Source: Salvelinus alpinus
Lineage: Eukaryota; Chordata; Actinopteri; Salmoniformes; Salmonidae
NCBI RefSeq assembly: GCF_045679555.1
Contig: NC_092098.1
Span: 21,730,038 to 21,794,037, forward strand
Direction: 5' to 3'
Length of the DNA stretch: 64,000 nucleotides
Shown: in pieces, positions 33,501 through 43,195 of the stretch
Layout: every line of letters starts with the position of its first letter
How positions within the stretch are numbered: position 1 is the stretch's first letter
Notes under the pieces: model-generated
What the model was told of the DNA's origin: nothing
The model's input: only the letters and a program-made list of their open reading frames with translations
The model's database searches: none
Program-made: the position numbers and the translations under genes

Positions 33501-34693
33501 CACTACATTACCAAAAGTATGTGGACACCTGTTCGCGGAACATCTCATTCCAAAATCATGGGTATTAATATGGAGTTGGTCCCCCCTTTGATGCTAAAAC
33601 AGCTTCCCCTCTTATGGGAAGGCTGCCCAATAAATGTTGGAACAATGCTGCAGGGACTTGCTTCCATTCAACCACAAGAGCATTAGCGAGGTCGGGCACT
33701 GATGTTGGGCGATTAGACCTGGTTTGCAGTCGGCATTCCAATTCATCCACAAGGTGTTTGATTGGGTTGAGGTCAGGGCTCTGTGCAGGCCAGTCAAGTT
33801 CTTCCACACCGATCTCGACAAACCACTTCTGTATGGACCTCGCTTTGTGCAAGGGGCATTGTCATGATGAAACAGGAAAGGGCCTTCCCCAAACTGTTGC
33901 CACAAAGTTGGAGGCACAGAATCGTCTAGAATGTCATTGTATGCTGTAGCGTTAAGATTTCCCTTCACTGGAACTAAGCAGCCTGAACCATGAAAAACAG
34001 CCCCAGACCATTATTCCTCCTCCTCCAAATTCATTGGGGCAGGTAGCGTTCTCCTGGCAGCCGCCAAACCCAGATTCGTCCGTAGGACTGCCAGATGGTG
34101 AAGTGTGATTCATCACTCAAGAGAACGTATTTCCACTGCTCCAGAGTCCAATGGCAACAAGCTTTACACCACTCCAGCCGATGCTTGGCATTGCACATGG
34201 TAATCTTAGGCTTGTGTGCGGCTGCTCGGCCATGGAAACCCATTTCATGAAGCTCCCGACGAACAGCTATTGTGCTGATGTTGATTCCAGAGGCAGTTTG
34301 GAACTTGGTAGTGAGTTTTGCAACCGAGGACAGACGATTTATACGCGCTACGCGATGCAGAACTCTGCGGTCCCGCTCTGTGAGCTTATGTGGCCTAGCG
34401 CTTCGCGGCTGAGCCGTTGTTGCTCCTAGACATTTCCACTTCATAATAACAGCACTTAACAGGGCAGCTCTAGTACGGAAGAAATTTGACGAACTGACTT
34501 GTTGGAAAGGTGGCATCCTATGACAATGCCATGCTGAAAGTCACTGAGCTCTTCAGAATGGGCCATTATACTGCCAATGTTTGTCTATGGAGATTGAATT
34601 GCTGTGTGCTCGATTTTATACACCTGTCAGCAACACCTGTGGCTGAAATTGCTGAATCCATTAACTTGAAGGGGTGTCCTCATACTTTTAGTG
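33501..34693 (-). mobile_element. Tc1-like transposon in LINE 3' UTR
   Basis: The left end CACTACATTACCAAAAGTAT and the right end (complement of CACTAAAAGTATGAGGACAC, slightly shortened) are flanked by TA at 33499-33500 and 34694-34695. The 1193-bp element carries a minus-strand transposase. Confidence 0.85.
33565..34516 (-). pseudogene. Tc1-like transposase, final catalytic residue changed to Lys
   Basis: The minus-strand frame 34516-34031 encodes the DNA-binding half and the first catalytic Asp in LLSDESHFTIWQ (about 34125-34090). After frame changes near 34000 and 33860, the second Asp lies in FHHDNAPCT. The third site reads LNPIKHL where family members have LNPIEHLW, a Glu-to-Lys change at about 33767. 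Together with the frameshifts this abolishes catalysis. Confidence 0.8.
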
Positions 34694-34879
34694 TATTTGT
34701 AAATAGTGTAAATAAAGCGTTATTACTATGCATACTAGCTCTTCTATTACTTCTACTACTTGTTACTTTTTACTTGACTATTTTTATTGTTATTGTTGAT
34801 TAATGTATTGTTGAGGAAGATAGCACATAAGCATTTCGCTGCACCTTTATACCTGCTGTAAACTGTGTATGTGGTTTGA

Positions 34880-35115
34880 AACTCTGTGGCAAGGTGCTGA
34901 GTAATTGACTGTGGCCCTGTCCGCAGATGTGGTGCTGAAGCGCTGACCACGGCGCTGTTCACAGTCATGGTGCTGAAGAGTTGACTGCAGCGCTGTTAAT
35001 AACGGTGGTGGTGTTGAAAAGTTGACTGTAGCGCTGTTCGCGGATGTGGTTGCTGAATCAGCGTTAATCTTTTTGCTTTCAGCGCTGACCGCGGTGCTGT
35101 CCATGGTGCTGAATG
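34880..35115. repeat. Degenerate minisatellite upstream of the IRS gene
   Basis: About five to six diverged units of 36-40 bp share the phrases GGTGCTGAAG, GTTGACTG and GCGCTGTTC. The array lies about 0.8 kb upstream of the IRS start codon. Confidence 0.65.
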
Positions 35116-35902
35116 TTTACTTATGCGCCCAAAAAGGGATACTGTTGGTATTGCCTGTAGCTTCTCCCGGGCAGATCAATGCAGTCTGCTTGATGTATAG
35201 CCCACAAAATGTGCAAAAATATAAACTCATACAGGGAGTGACCAACGGGTGTCGCAAACGCTCTGAAGAAAGCATGATTGGATAAATATGTCAATGCTCA
35301 GGAGAAGGGATTCCGCATTGAATAATTTAATAAAAAATGTTGGGATAGAAATTGAGTGATATGGCTAGCAAAAATATAGTCCGTAGATGACTGCTCTTAT
35401 TTTCTCTTTCTGGCTAGTTAAGAGGTACACTTCTGTACGCACATAAATAGGCTAATTATAGGACTTAGCCTATTGGCTAACGTATGGATATTTATTGATC
35501 ACTCCATCGATGGTGAAACATGCGATAACAGGCTATCACTGTGCAGTAGATGAACATGCATAGAGGCGCATCAATGTGAGAGTCCATGCAGAGTAGTAGG
35601 TCAGGCTACAGTAAATAGACTGAGTAGGAGTAGTCCTAGTACTCCAGCAAGCAGCATAGGTTGGCTATAGGAAGCAGTGTGCAGACGTCGCTCGCCGCAT
35701 GTGCACGCAGACGAGGGGAAAAGCTGATTTTATATAAATAACACATGTTCAAATTAGCTCGCTTATTCCGGGCACGCACGTTGGATGCTTCACTCTATGG
35801 ATAATATGAGAAGGAGAAGAGGAATGTAGCTATAATTAATTAATAGCCTCCTCGTTTTAGTGGGGAGATTTTATGCAAGCAAAACAAGAGACCTGTCTAG
35901 TA
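35116..35902 (+). promoter_or_regulatory. Presumed IRS promoter and 5' UTR
   Basis: A TATA-like TTTATATAAAT lies at about 35730-35740, about 165 bp before the start codon. It is preceded by a CRE-like GACGTC (35687-35692) and a CpG-containing segment (35680-35780). The transcription start cannot be placed from sequence alone. Repeats are absent in the last 700 bp before the gene, in contrast with the surroundings. Confidence 0.3.
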
Positions 35903-36263
35903 ATGGAGAACCATGCAGCAGAGCTGCTACAACAGCAGCAGAGCTACGAGGACGTTCGGAAAAGCGGGTATCTCCGTAAGCAGAAATCTATGCACCGGCG
36001 ATTTTTCGTTTTGAGGGAAGCCTCGGAAGAGGGCCCAGCCCGTCTAGAATATTATGAGAACGAGAAGAAATTCCGAAGCAAGTCACCTGTCCCGAAAAAA
36101 GCACTGAATCTGGAGACTTGCTTCAACATCAACAAGCGGGCAGATTCCAAGAACAAGCACATGATAGTGATGTATACCCGCGGGGAGAGCTTTGCCATTG
36201 CAGCAGACAGTGAGGATGTCCAGAATGAATGGTACCAGGCCATGCTGGACCTTCAGTGGAAAT
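35903..36263 (+). CDS. irs1: Insulin receptor substrate (IRS1-like), exon 1: PH domain
   Basis: The chosen start is the ATG at 35903 (G at -3, G at +4). An in-frame ATG 30 bp upstream (35873) has a poor context and would add 10 residues. Residues 1-19 include a Gln-rich LLQQQQ. Residues 20-119 are a pleckstrin-homology domain, with GYLRKQKSMHRRFFVLR, then LEYYENEKKFRSK, then CFNINKRADSKNKHMIVMYT, and WYQAMLDLQW as the C-terminal helix. The wording is closer to IRS1 than to IRS2 or IRS4. The exon ends AAAT|GTAAGT at 36263/36264 in phase 1. In insulin signalling the PH domain helps place the adaptor at the membrane near activated insulin/IGF1 receptors. An intron here, between PH and PTB, differs from the single large coding exon of mammalian IRS1. 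Confidence 0.93.
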
Positions 36264-37254
36264 GTAAGTCATACAAGGGTTTACTATGCCCAATATTCCC
36301 CTTGCACATTTAGTCTGCATTGGCCAGTGTTGGTCTAGCTAGCCATTCTGGATTGACATCCATTTGACATTCAGATCTGTAACGCGATAGCATGTTATTT
36401 ATTTTTTATTGCACATCACACGTCTGATGCTCTTTGTAGAAATGAGGCGTATAGTACATTAAATACAGGATATTGCTATTATAAATATTACATATAGGCC
36501 TATCCAATGAACAGCTGCATATCAGTTCAAGAGAGGTGGTGGACCACTGCTGCATGCGGTGTGTCTGAGCAGTAGCTTATCTGAATCAGTTATTGGTATA
36601 TTAACCAATATTTTTGACCATTTTCATTTTGCTGCATGTTAGCCTACACAATTATTGCAACGTGCATGAACCAATAGGATTTCTTCTTCGTATTCGCGAC
36701 CAAATAGGCTGCAGCACAACATCATTCAAAGCGTATACTGCAGAGGACGCAGCCATCTCCCGAGTGCTCTCTGTTTTTGTTTTTCGACACGTCCCTCTGC
36801 ATGTCGTGCGCGTAACCTACATTTCTGTGCTATGGCGTTGCCTGGCAGGGAGGAAAGCCGCAGCGTCTGCGTGCTTTCATTGGAAAACTGGTTTCTATCG
36901 GTTTCCCTCGTGTTTAGGTTGTTATGCTGTAACACTAACGCCAACCCTGCTATCGTTTCAGTAGTAATATGGAATCAATAATCTTAATAATGATTGTAAT
37001 AATGTGGCTATATTTTATTGCATATATAATTTGTATTATTTGCACAACATTTCCTCAAAATTCTATCTTTTTAATTTTACACCTCTAGTTATGGTATTTT
37101 TTTTTATTTCTATAGGCCAATGTCATTAACGTCTATAGACTACAGCCTTTACACAAATGAAACAGTAGGCCTAGGTGTAGATGTGGGTTTCTTCAGGGGA
37201 GCAATAATGTTGCTAAATGAAACACGTCTGGATTTACAATGCGATGGTCAGTAT

Positions 37255-37433
37255 TTTATATTTACATTTGACATTTTTAGTAATTTAGCTGTCTCTCTTC
37301 TTACTCGAGCCACTAGGGTTAAGTACCTTGCTCAAGGGCACATCGACATATTTTTCACCTTGTGGGCTCAGGGATTCGAACCAGCAACCTTTCAGTTACT
37401 GGCCCAAGGATCTTAACCGCTAGGCTACCTTTT
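37255..37433 (-). mobile_element. tRNA-derived SINE in IRS intron 1
   Basis: On the minus strand, AGGTAGCCTAGCGGTTAAGA (A-box region) and GGTTGCTGGTTCGAATCCCT (B-box) are followed by the body GTCGATGTGCCCTTGAGCAA and an AAATGTCAAATGTAAATAT tail at the left end. It is an intact-looking Pol III head in antisense orientation to the gene. Confidence 0.8.
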
Positions 37434-38009
37434 GTAATAATCTGTAGTTACAGAGTATTTACACGGTGTAGGTTATAAAGATTGATCATTTTCATGATTA
37501 TTAACACTCTTTATTGTACCAACCCAATAATATTCTTTAAAGAAATGGTGTTGAAGAAAGGCCTTATTCACACACTATCACATGTCAATCCACCACACGC
37601 TCTAATCCATCATGCAGCTGGAAAGTTTTTTGTTACATGAGTGTTTTTGTTACACCATAGTCTTCAATTAATGTTTATTATGAATGCATTCATGAAACAA
37701 AACCTGCATGCATGAATGATGAGGCTCATCACATATTTAAGCCAGTCAGAGTTCAGAGTGTCTAAATGTGCTGAATGTGCTACAACTGACGGTCACTCTA
37801 ACCTTGATAATAGATAATATATGAATATTGTATACAATATTTTTGTCTCCTGACTGGCAACTCTCATCTTGTGCTACCATATGATTCCTCCGAATATTGA
37901 CAATATTCTATTTCCTTTAAATGTCTGGCTTTCTCTGTCTCTATATCTATTTGCATAGTTTTCTGTCTTGTTGTTGATTGAGATGTGTCTTCATTGTGAT
38001 TATTTGCAG

Positions 38010-41000
38010 GTAAAAACCCAGAGGACTGTGGTAGCGGTGGAGAGTGTGGACTCCCCTCTCCTCCAGGCCCCACCTTCAAGGAGGTGTGGCAGGTCAAGGT
38101 GTGGCCTAAAGGGCTTGGCCAGGCCCGAAACCTAGTGGGCATCCACCGTCTGTGCCTGACCGACAAGACGGTCAACTTTGTCAAGCTCAACTCTGACGTG
38201 GCCGCCGTGGTCCTACAACTGATGAACGTGCGTCGCTGCGGCCACTCAGAGAACTTCTTCTTCATCGAGGTGGGCCGCTCAGCCATGACGGGGCCTGGGG
38301 AGTTCTGGATGCAGGTGGAGGACTCGGTGGTGGCCCAGAACATGCATGAGACTCTGCTGGAGGCCATGAAGGCTCTGAGTGAGGAGTTCCGCCAGCGCAG
38401 TAAGACTCAGTCTGTGGGCGCTACAGGCGGCGGGGGCACCGCCTCCAACCCCATCAGTGTCCCCACCCGCCGCCACCACCCCAATCTGCCCCCCAGCCAG
38501 GTGGGCTTTGGCAGACGAGCCCGGACTGAGACCCCTGGAGCAGGTGGTGCACACTGCACCAGCACTTCACCCACGCCACGCCACGGGTTCCCCAGGGCAC
38601 GCACAGCCAGCATCGGGGGAAGGACGGAGGAGGGTGGAGGTGGAGCCAGAGGGGCATGGACAAGCTCCAGTCCCAGCCTGAACGGATCTTGTTCCACTAC
38701 ACCCACCCTAAGACCTAAGCCCACCAGAGCTCCAACCCCAGCTAAGATCACTCTCAGCCTGGCCCGCTACACCCCCAACCCAGCCACCTCCCCAGCCCCA
38801 AGCCTCTCCTCCAGCTCTGGTCATGGCTCAGAGTGTGGACTAGTCGGAGGGGCAACGGGAGGTGTAGCGATCTGTTCTTACACCCGCGTCCCTCAGAGAG
38901 TATCTGTGTCGGGTTCCCCTAGTGACTACGGCTCCTCAGACGAGTATGGCTCCAGCCCTGGAGAGCACTCCCTACTGGTCCCCAGTCTACCTGGAGGGTC
39001 CAATGGTGGAATGGGACACCATGCTCATGGAGAGGGCTCTTCCAGCTACATAGTGATGGGCCAGAGAGAGAGCCTCCCTGGGTCCCATCAGCGTCCTCAG
39101 GGCCGGAGGATGCTGCGGCGCTCCTCCAGCAGGGAGTGTGAGGCAGAGCGCAGACTCCTCAGCAAGAGGGCCTCCCTGCCCCTGACTGCCCACGAACGAC
39201 TGGCCCCTCGTAGGAAGGAGGAAGAGGATGATACGGACCAAGAGTACGCCGTCATGTCACGGAGTGTTAGCAGGGACGCCTTTGTGTCACGGCGGCGTGG
39301 ATCAGGAGGCTTCGCAGCAGGGGGCTTGGAAGCAGGGGCCGTCGTTGGGGAGACCCAGGTGAGGGTTGATGTGGTCCGAGGAGAGGCGGGAGGAGGAGGA
39401 GGGGGACCAGTGGACAGAGGCTACATGTCCATGTTACCTGGAGTGACGGCTCCTCCTTTTTCCCTCTCCCTGTCTGTGGCCGTGTCTGACGTCAGCGCCA
39501 AGCCTGGGGCTGATGATGAGTACATGGCCATGACCCCCAACAGCAGTGTGTCCCCCCCCCAGCACATCAGTCTGCCTGTCTCCGAGGGCTACATGGTCAT
39601 GTCCCCCAACAGCAGCTGCTCCCCAGACATGCATGGAATGGCCATATGGGGGAGCAGGGGCAGCATGGAGAGCCGGGCTGGCAGTGACTACATGAACATG
39701 TCTCCTATCAGCATCCGCTCTGCTTGCAGCACACCCCCCTCACAACCTGAACAGAACCCGCTACAACACAAGATGGTCTACTCCTACTTCTCTCTGCCAC
39801 GATCCTACAAACACACGCTCTCCACACGCTTTGAGGATGACTTGGATCAAGGGAAAAGGAAGGAGGGGGGTCATAGTGACCAAGCCAGTGCTGGAAATCG
39901 GGGTGGACAAGTGGGCTACAGCAAGAGGAACACAGCCACAGTTGGCACTGCAGGAGGCTGTCAACTCTCCCTCTCCTCTTCCTCCTTCTCTTCCAGCTCA
40001 GCTAGCAGTGAGAGCCTGGAGGATCGGCCCATGTCAGTGGCAGCTGGGGGAGGGCTACGACTAACAAGAACAGGGCCAGGGTTCAGGAACGGGGGAGCAA
40101 GCTCTAAGGATGGATCCCATCAGCAGAAACGTGTGTCGCATGGCCCAGGGGGCCAGCAGAGGAAGCCTCGTCCCCTCAGTGTGTCTGTGGACATGTCTAA
40201 AGCTAACACCTTGCCCAGGGTTAAGGAGAACCTCTTCCCCACAGAGCCTCAGAGCCCTGGGGAGTACGTCAGCATAGTGTTCAGGGGTGGTGACGTGGGG
40301 GGTAGAAGAGGGGGCCAGTGGGGGCCAGAGCACGGACTGTCAGTGACCCATGGAACCCAGAGGCCCTGGCACCGTCCAGCACTCTGCCACGGTGGCTCCA
40401 CGAACCTCCCCCGCAGCTTCTCTGCACCGCTGGCCACCTCCGCTGCCTTGGCTGCCTCTACTGAGTACGTCAACATGGATTTGGGGATGGGAAACTCCCC
40501 TTGCCCCTCCACTGGGACCCCTGTTAAATCACCTTTTTGCCCGCCCCCAGCTATTGCCCCCAAGCCCCCAGTTGTGGCCCGTAGTAGGCCCTCTCCTAGG
40601 GCAGCAGAGGGCAATGTAGGTGGGCATAGGGCAGCAGTGCCAACATTCTTACCCACTTCATATACAAACTACACAGAGATGGCCTTCAGCATAGTTTCAG
40701 AGCCTAACCCTGCAGGACCCGCCATGCATGCTGCCCAAGCTTCATCAATGGAGCAGGAATCAAGCTTGGACTTCCCCTCAGCAAGATCCTACTCATCTCC
40801 TGACCAGAACCAGAGCAGCAGGCTGGCCAGAGACAGGGTTGGCAGGGGCGACCAACTGGGACGGAGACGCCACCGCTCGGAGACATTCATCATTACTCCT
40901 CCTCCTCTCCCCCTCCAGCTGTCCTCCTCAGGCTCCTTGCTCTTGGAGAGTGCCCAGACAGCAGCACCTCATCGACAAGGAGGACTGGAGAGGGGTTCAC

Positions 41001-41303
41001 CATGGGAGAATGCCCAGGCAGATGCAGCCACAGCCCAGGCTTCATCCTCTGGGTCTGCTAAACAAGGCCTTAACTACATTGATCTGGACCTGGCCATTAA
41101 TAAGGAAGGCTCTCAGAATGAACTGGAGGGGGGAGCCACTGCCCCCCATAACATCTTCGCTTCAGTCCACAATGGGGCAGGTGGGGGAGTCATGATGGGA
41201 GACATGACTGGTTTGGGGAACAACCCTGGCTACGCCAGTATTGATTTCTACAAATCAGAGGAGCTGAGGGCACTTCACCAGAGCAGCAGGAAAGATGGGA
41301 AAG
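38010..41303 (+). CDS. irs1: Insulin receptor substrate (IRS1-like), exon 2: PTB and phosphotyrosine tail
   Basis: The acceptor TTTGCAG ends at 38009; phase 1 is maintained and translation is open for 1097 residues. Residues about 144-247 form the PTB domain (EVWQVKVWPKGLGQ, RRCGHSENFFFIEVGRS, then VVAQNMHETLLEAM), which binds the NPXY motif of insulin and IGF1 receptors. The tail carries PI3-kinase-type YXXM motifs at Tyr 467 (YIVM), 533 (YAVM), 592 (YMSM), 625 (YMAM), 648 (YMVM), 681 (YMNM), 940 (YVNM) and 1008 (YTEM). It also has a Grb2-type site at 873 (YVSI) and SHP2-type sites at 1143 (YIDL) and 1195 (YASI). The order matches human IRS1, and SSDEYGSSP is also shared. With exons 1 and 3 the protein is 1220 aa (human IRS1 is 1242). 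A donor GTAAAG follows at 41304. Salmonids have extra genome duplicates, so this may be one of several irs1 copies. Confidence 0.93.
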
Positions 41304-41431
41304 GTAAAGGTACTCAACACCTGTTCTCTCTCTGTTTTATCACTCAAAGCACACAGAAATGGGTATGTTAGTAATCCAAATCATGTTTTGATTACTAGTA
41401 GAAGTCTTTGTTATTCTGTAGTAGAAATCTT

Positions 41432-42249
41432 GGTAACACTTTACTTGACACCCAGTGTCATAACACGGTCATAATCATGTCATAATATGTCTTAACAGCT
41501 GACAACTTGTCATAACCTGTCATAATATGGTCATAACACTGTCATGATCCATATATTTACACCTATTGTGACATATATTGCGTAACTTTATGGCTGGTTA
41601 TGACACCTACATGTGTCAAAACCCACATTTATTCAAATTCGTTTTTTCCCTGCCAAGAAGTTTAGTTTTGTTTGAAAGTTTGTTTCTTAAATCCTTTGTT
41701 GTTGTTGTAATGAATTCTTAACAGTCATCAAATTTTAAATAACTTGAAGAAAATACACTTTATGACACTGTCAAGAAGCATTATGACGTCATAATCATAT
41801 AAGCCAGATAGGCCTATCACGTACATGCCCTTATGTCAGTCATCAGTCAAAAAGAGGGTGTCTTGTCCTGCTCCTTAAATCTGCTCCTGCATTCATCCCA
41901 GTCATCAGCAACAGAGCATTGGGGTACATTGTCTGACATCAATGTGTGCGTAATTACAATAATAATTTAATATGGTCAATAAAAAAATATATATACAGTA
42001 CCAGTCAAATGTTTGGACACACCTACTCATTCTAGGATTTTTCTTTATTTTTACTATTTTCTACATTGTAGAATAATAGTGAAGACATCAAAACTATGAA
42101 ATAACATCATGTAGTAACCAAAAAAGTGTTGAACAAATCAAAATATATTTTATATTAGATTCTTCAAAGTAGCCACCCTTTGCCTTGATGACAGCTTTAC
42201 ACACTCTTGGCATTCTGTTATGACGCTGGGTGTCAGATAAAGTGTTACC
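41432..42249. mobile_element. Non-autonomous hAT-like element in IRS intron 2
   Basis: Ends GGTAACACTTTACTTGACAC (41432) and the complement of GTGTCAGATAAAGTGTTACC (ending 42249) are inverted repeats of about 33 bp. Flanks GAAATCTT (41424-41431) and GAAATTTT (42250-42257) match at 7 of 8. The interior has repeated GTCATAA phrases and a nested Tc1 end. Confidence 0.8.
41996..42216. mobile_element. Tc1 terminal-repeat fragment nested in the hAT-like element
   Basis: The sequence starting CAGTACCAGTCAAATGTTTG matches the left terminal repeat of the Tc1 at 48347-49927 for about 220 bp. It stops at GGCATTCT, where the host element's right end begins. TA precedes it at 41994-41995. Confidence 0.8.
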
Positions 42250-42296
42250 GAAATTTTTGTTATTCTCTGTGATGGAGTACATTTCCTGCACACAAT

Positions 42297-42430
42297 TTAT
42301 TCAAATCAAATTTTACACATGCACTGTGAAATGCTTCCTTACTTCCTTACAAGCCCTTAACCAAGAAAAATAAGAGTTAAGAAAATATCTACTAAATAAA
42401 TTGAAGTAAAAAGAATTCTACAAAAAATTG
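42297..42430 (-). repeat. LINE 3' tail fragment
   Basis: CAAATCAAATTTTACACATG and GTGAAATGCTTCCTTAC then ACAAGCCCTTAACCAA match the 3' end of the minus-strand LINE at 55293-55870 (CAAATCAAATTGTATTTG, TACAAGCCCTTAGCCAA). Confidence 0.65.
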
Positions 42431-42624
42431 CAGGGTTGAGGTTCAGAGTTGAGGTGTTGGCTGGCATCCTTACTTAATGACTTCTGCCTCCCTTGAGTTG
42501 GAAAAACATCTTATATCCCCATCAGAGTTTGCAAGGGCAAAGTCATTTTTACACAGAGGGAAGCATGTAACACAAATACTCCTTTCTCAAATAAACCCTG
42601 TCACCTTTTTGTCCTTCTCTGAGC

Positions 42625-43195
42625 AGCCTGGTGTCCTAGAATACACGTAACATAGTAAACTTAAATCCGGGACACTCAAATTAGTATGATATGTTACGTT
42701 TGATATGGTCACATAAAACAGATGGTTACTTAAGAAAAAACAAAAGTGGGGTGGATAGGTGGACGTATAACGCAAATGTCTAGCAACCCAAAGGTTGTGT
42801 GTTCAAATCTCATCGTGGATAACTTTAGCATTTTAGCTAATTAGCAACTTTGCAACTAATTATCATGTTAGCTAACCCTTCCCCCAACCTTAACCCTTTT
42901 AACTAACCCTTGCCCTAACCTTAACTTTAACCCCTTTAATCTAACTCCTAAACTTAACCCTAACCCCTAACCCATAGCCTAGGTAACATTAGCCAGCTAG
43001 CTAAAGAATTTGTAACATATGATACATTTAGCAAATTCGTAACATATAATACGAATTGTCATTCGTAACATATCATATGAAATGGGTGATGGACATTCAC
43101 AAAGTAACACATATCATACGAAACGTAACATAGCATATTAAATGGAGAGTCACGGATTTACGTACATAATAGTACGAAATGCTCTGAGATCAGGA
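42625..43195. mobile_element. MITE with long terminal inverted repeats in IRS intron 2
   Basis: The left arm AGCCTGGTGTCCTAGAATAC..AAATCCGGGACACTC..ATATGTTACGTTT corresponds to the reverse complement of the right arm (42625-42705 against about 43105-43195). Inside lies a stretch of TAACCCT-like words at 42875-42975. There is no coding sequence. The terminal boundaries are approximate. Confidence 0.7.

Larger units (their letters stand above)
32060..34880 (+). mobile_element. LINE 3' half interrupted by a LINE tail, a SINE and a Tc1
   Basis: The reverse transcriptase palm (GLLRLNNTSTI-like, then the FADDTTVVGL region at about 32308-32345), the C-terminal domain (32700-33363) and the 3' UTR (33364-33498, then 34696-34880) are collinear after removing 32231-32295, 32384-32703 and 33501-34693. 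The 3' end (AAGCATTTCGCTGCACC, then CCTGCTGTAAACTGTGTATG) has lost its terminal repeats. This is a dead 5'-truncated copy. Confidence 0.75.

Noticed and set aside
38279-38751. Overlapping frames antisense to IRS exon 2
   Set aside because: They are shadows of a G+C-rich coding exon; the plus-strand frame contains a conserved PTB domain and phosphotyrosine motifs.
42875-42975. TAACCCT-rich stretch as interstitial telomere
   Set aside because: Words are irregular (TAACCCTTCC, TTAACTTTAACC) and the stretch lies inside a MITE with inverted arms.
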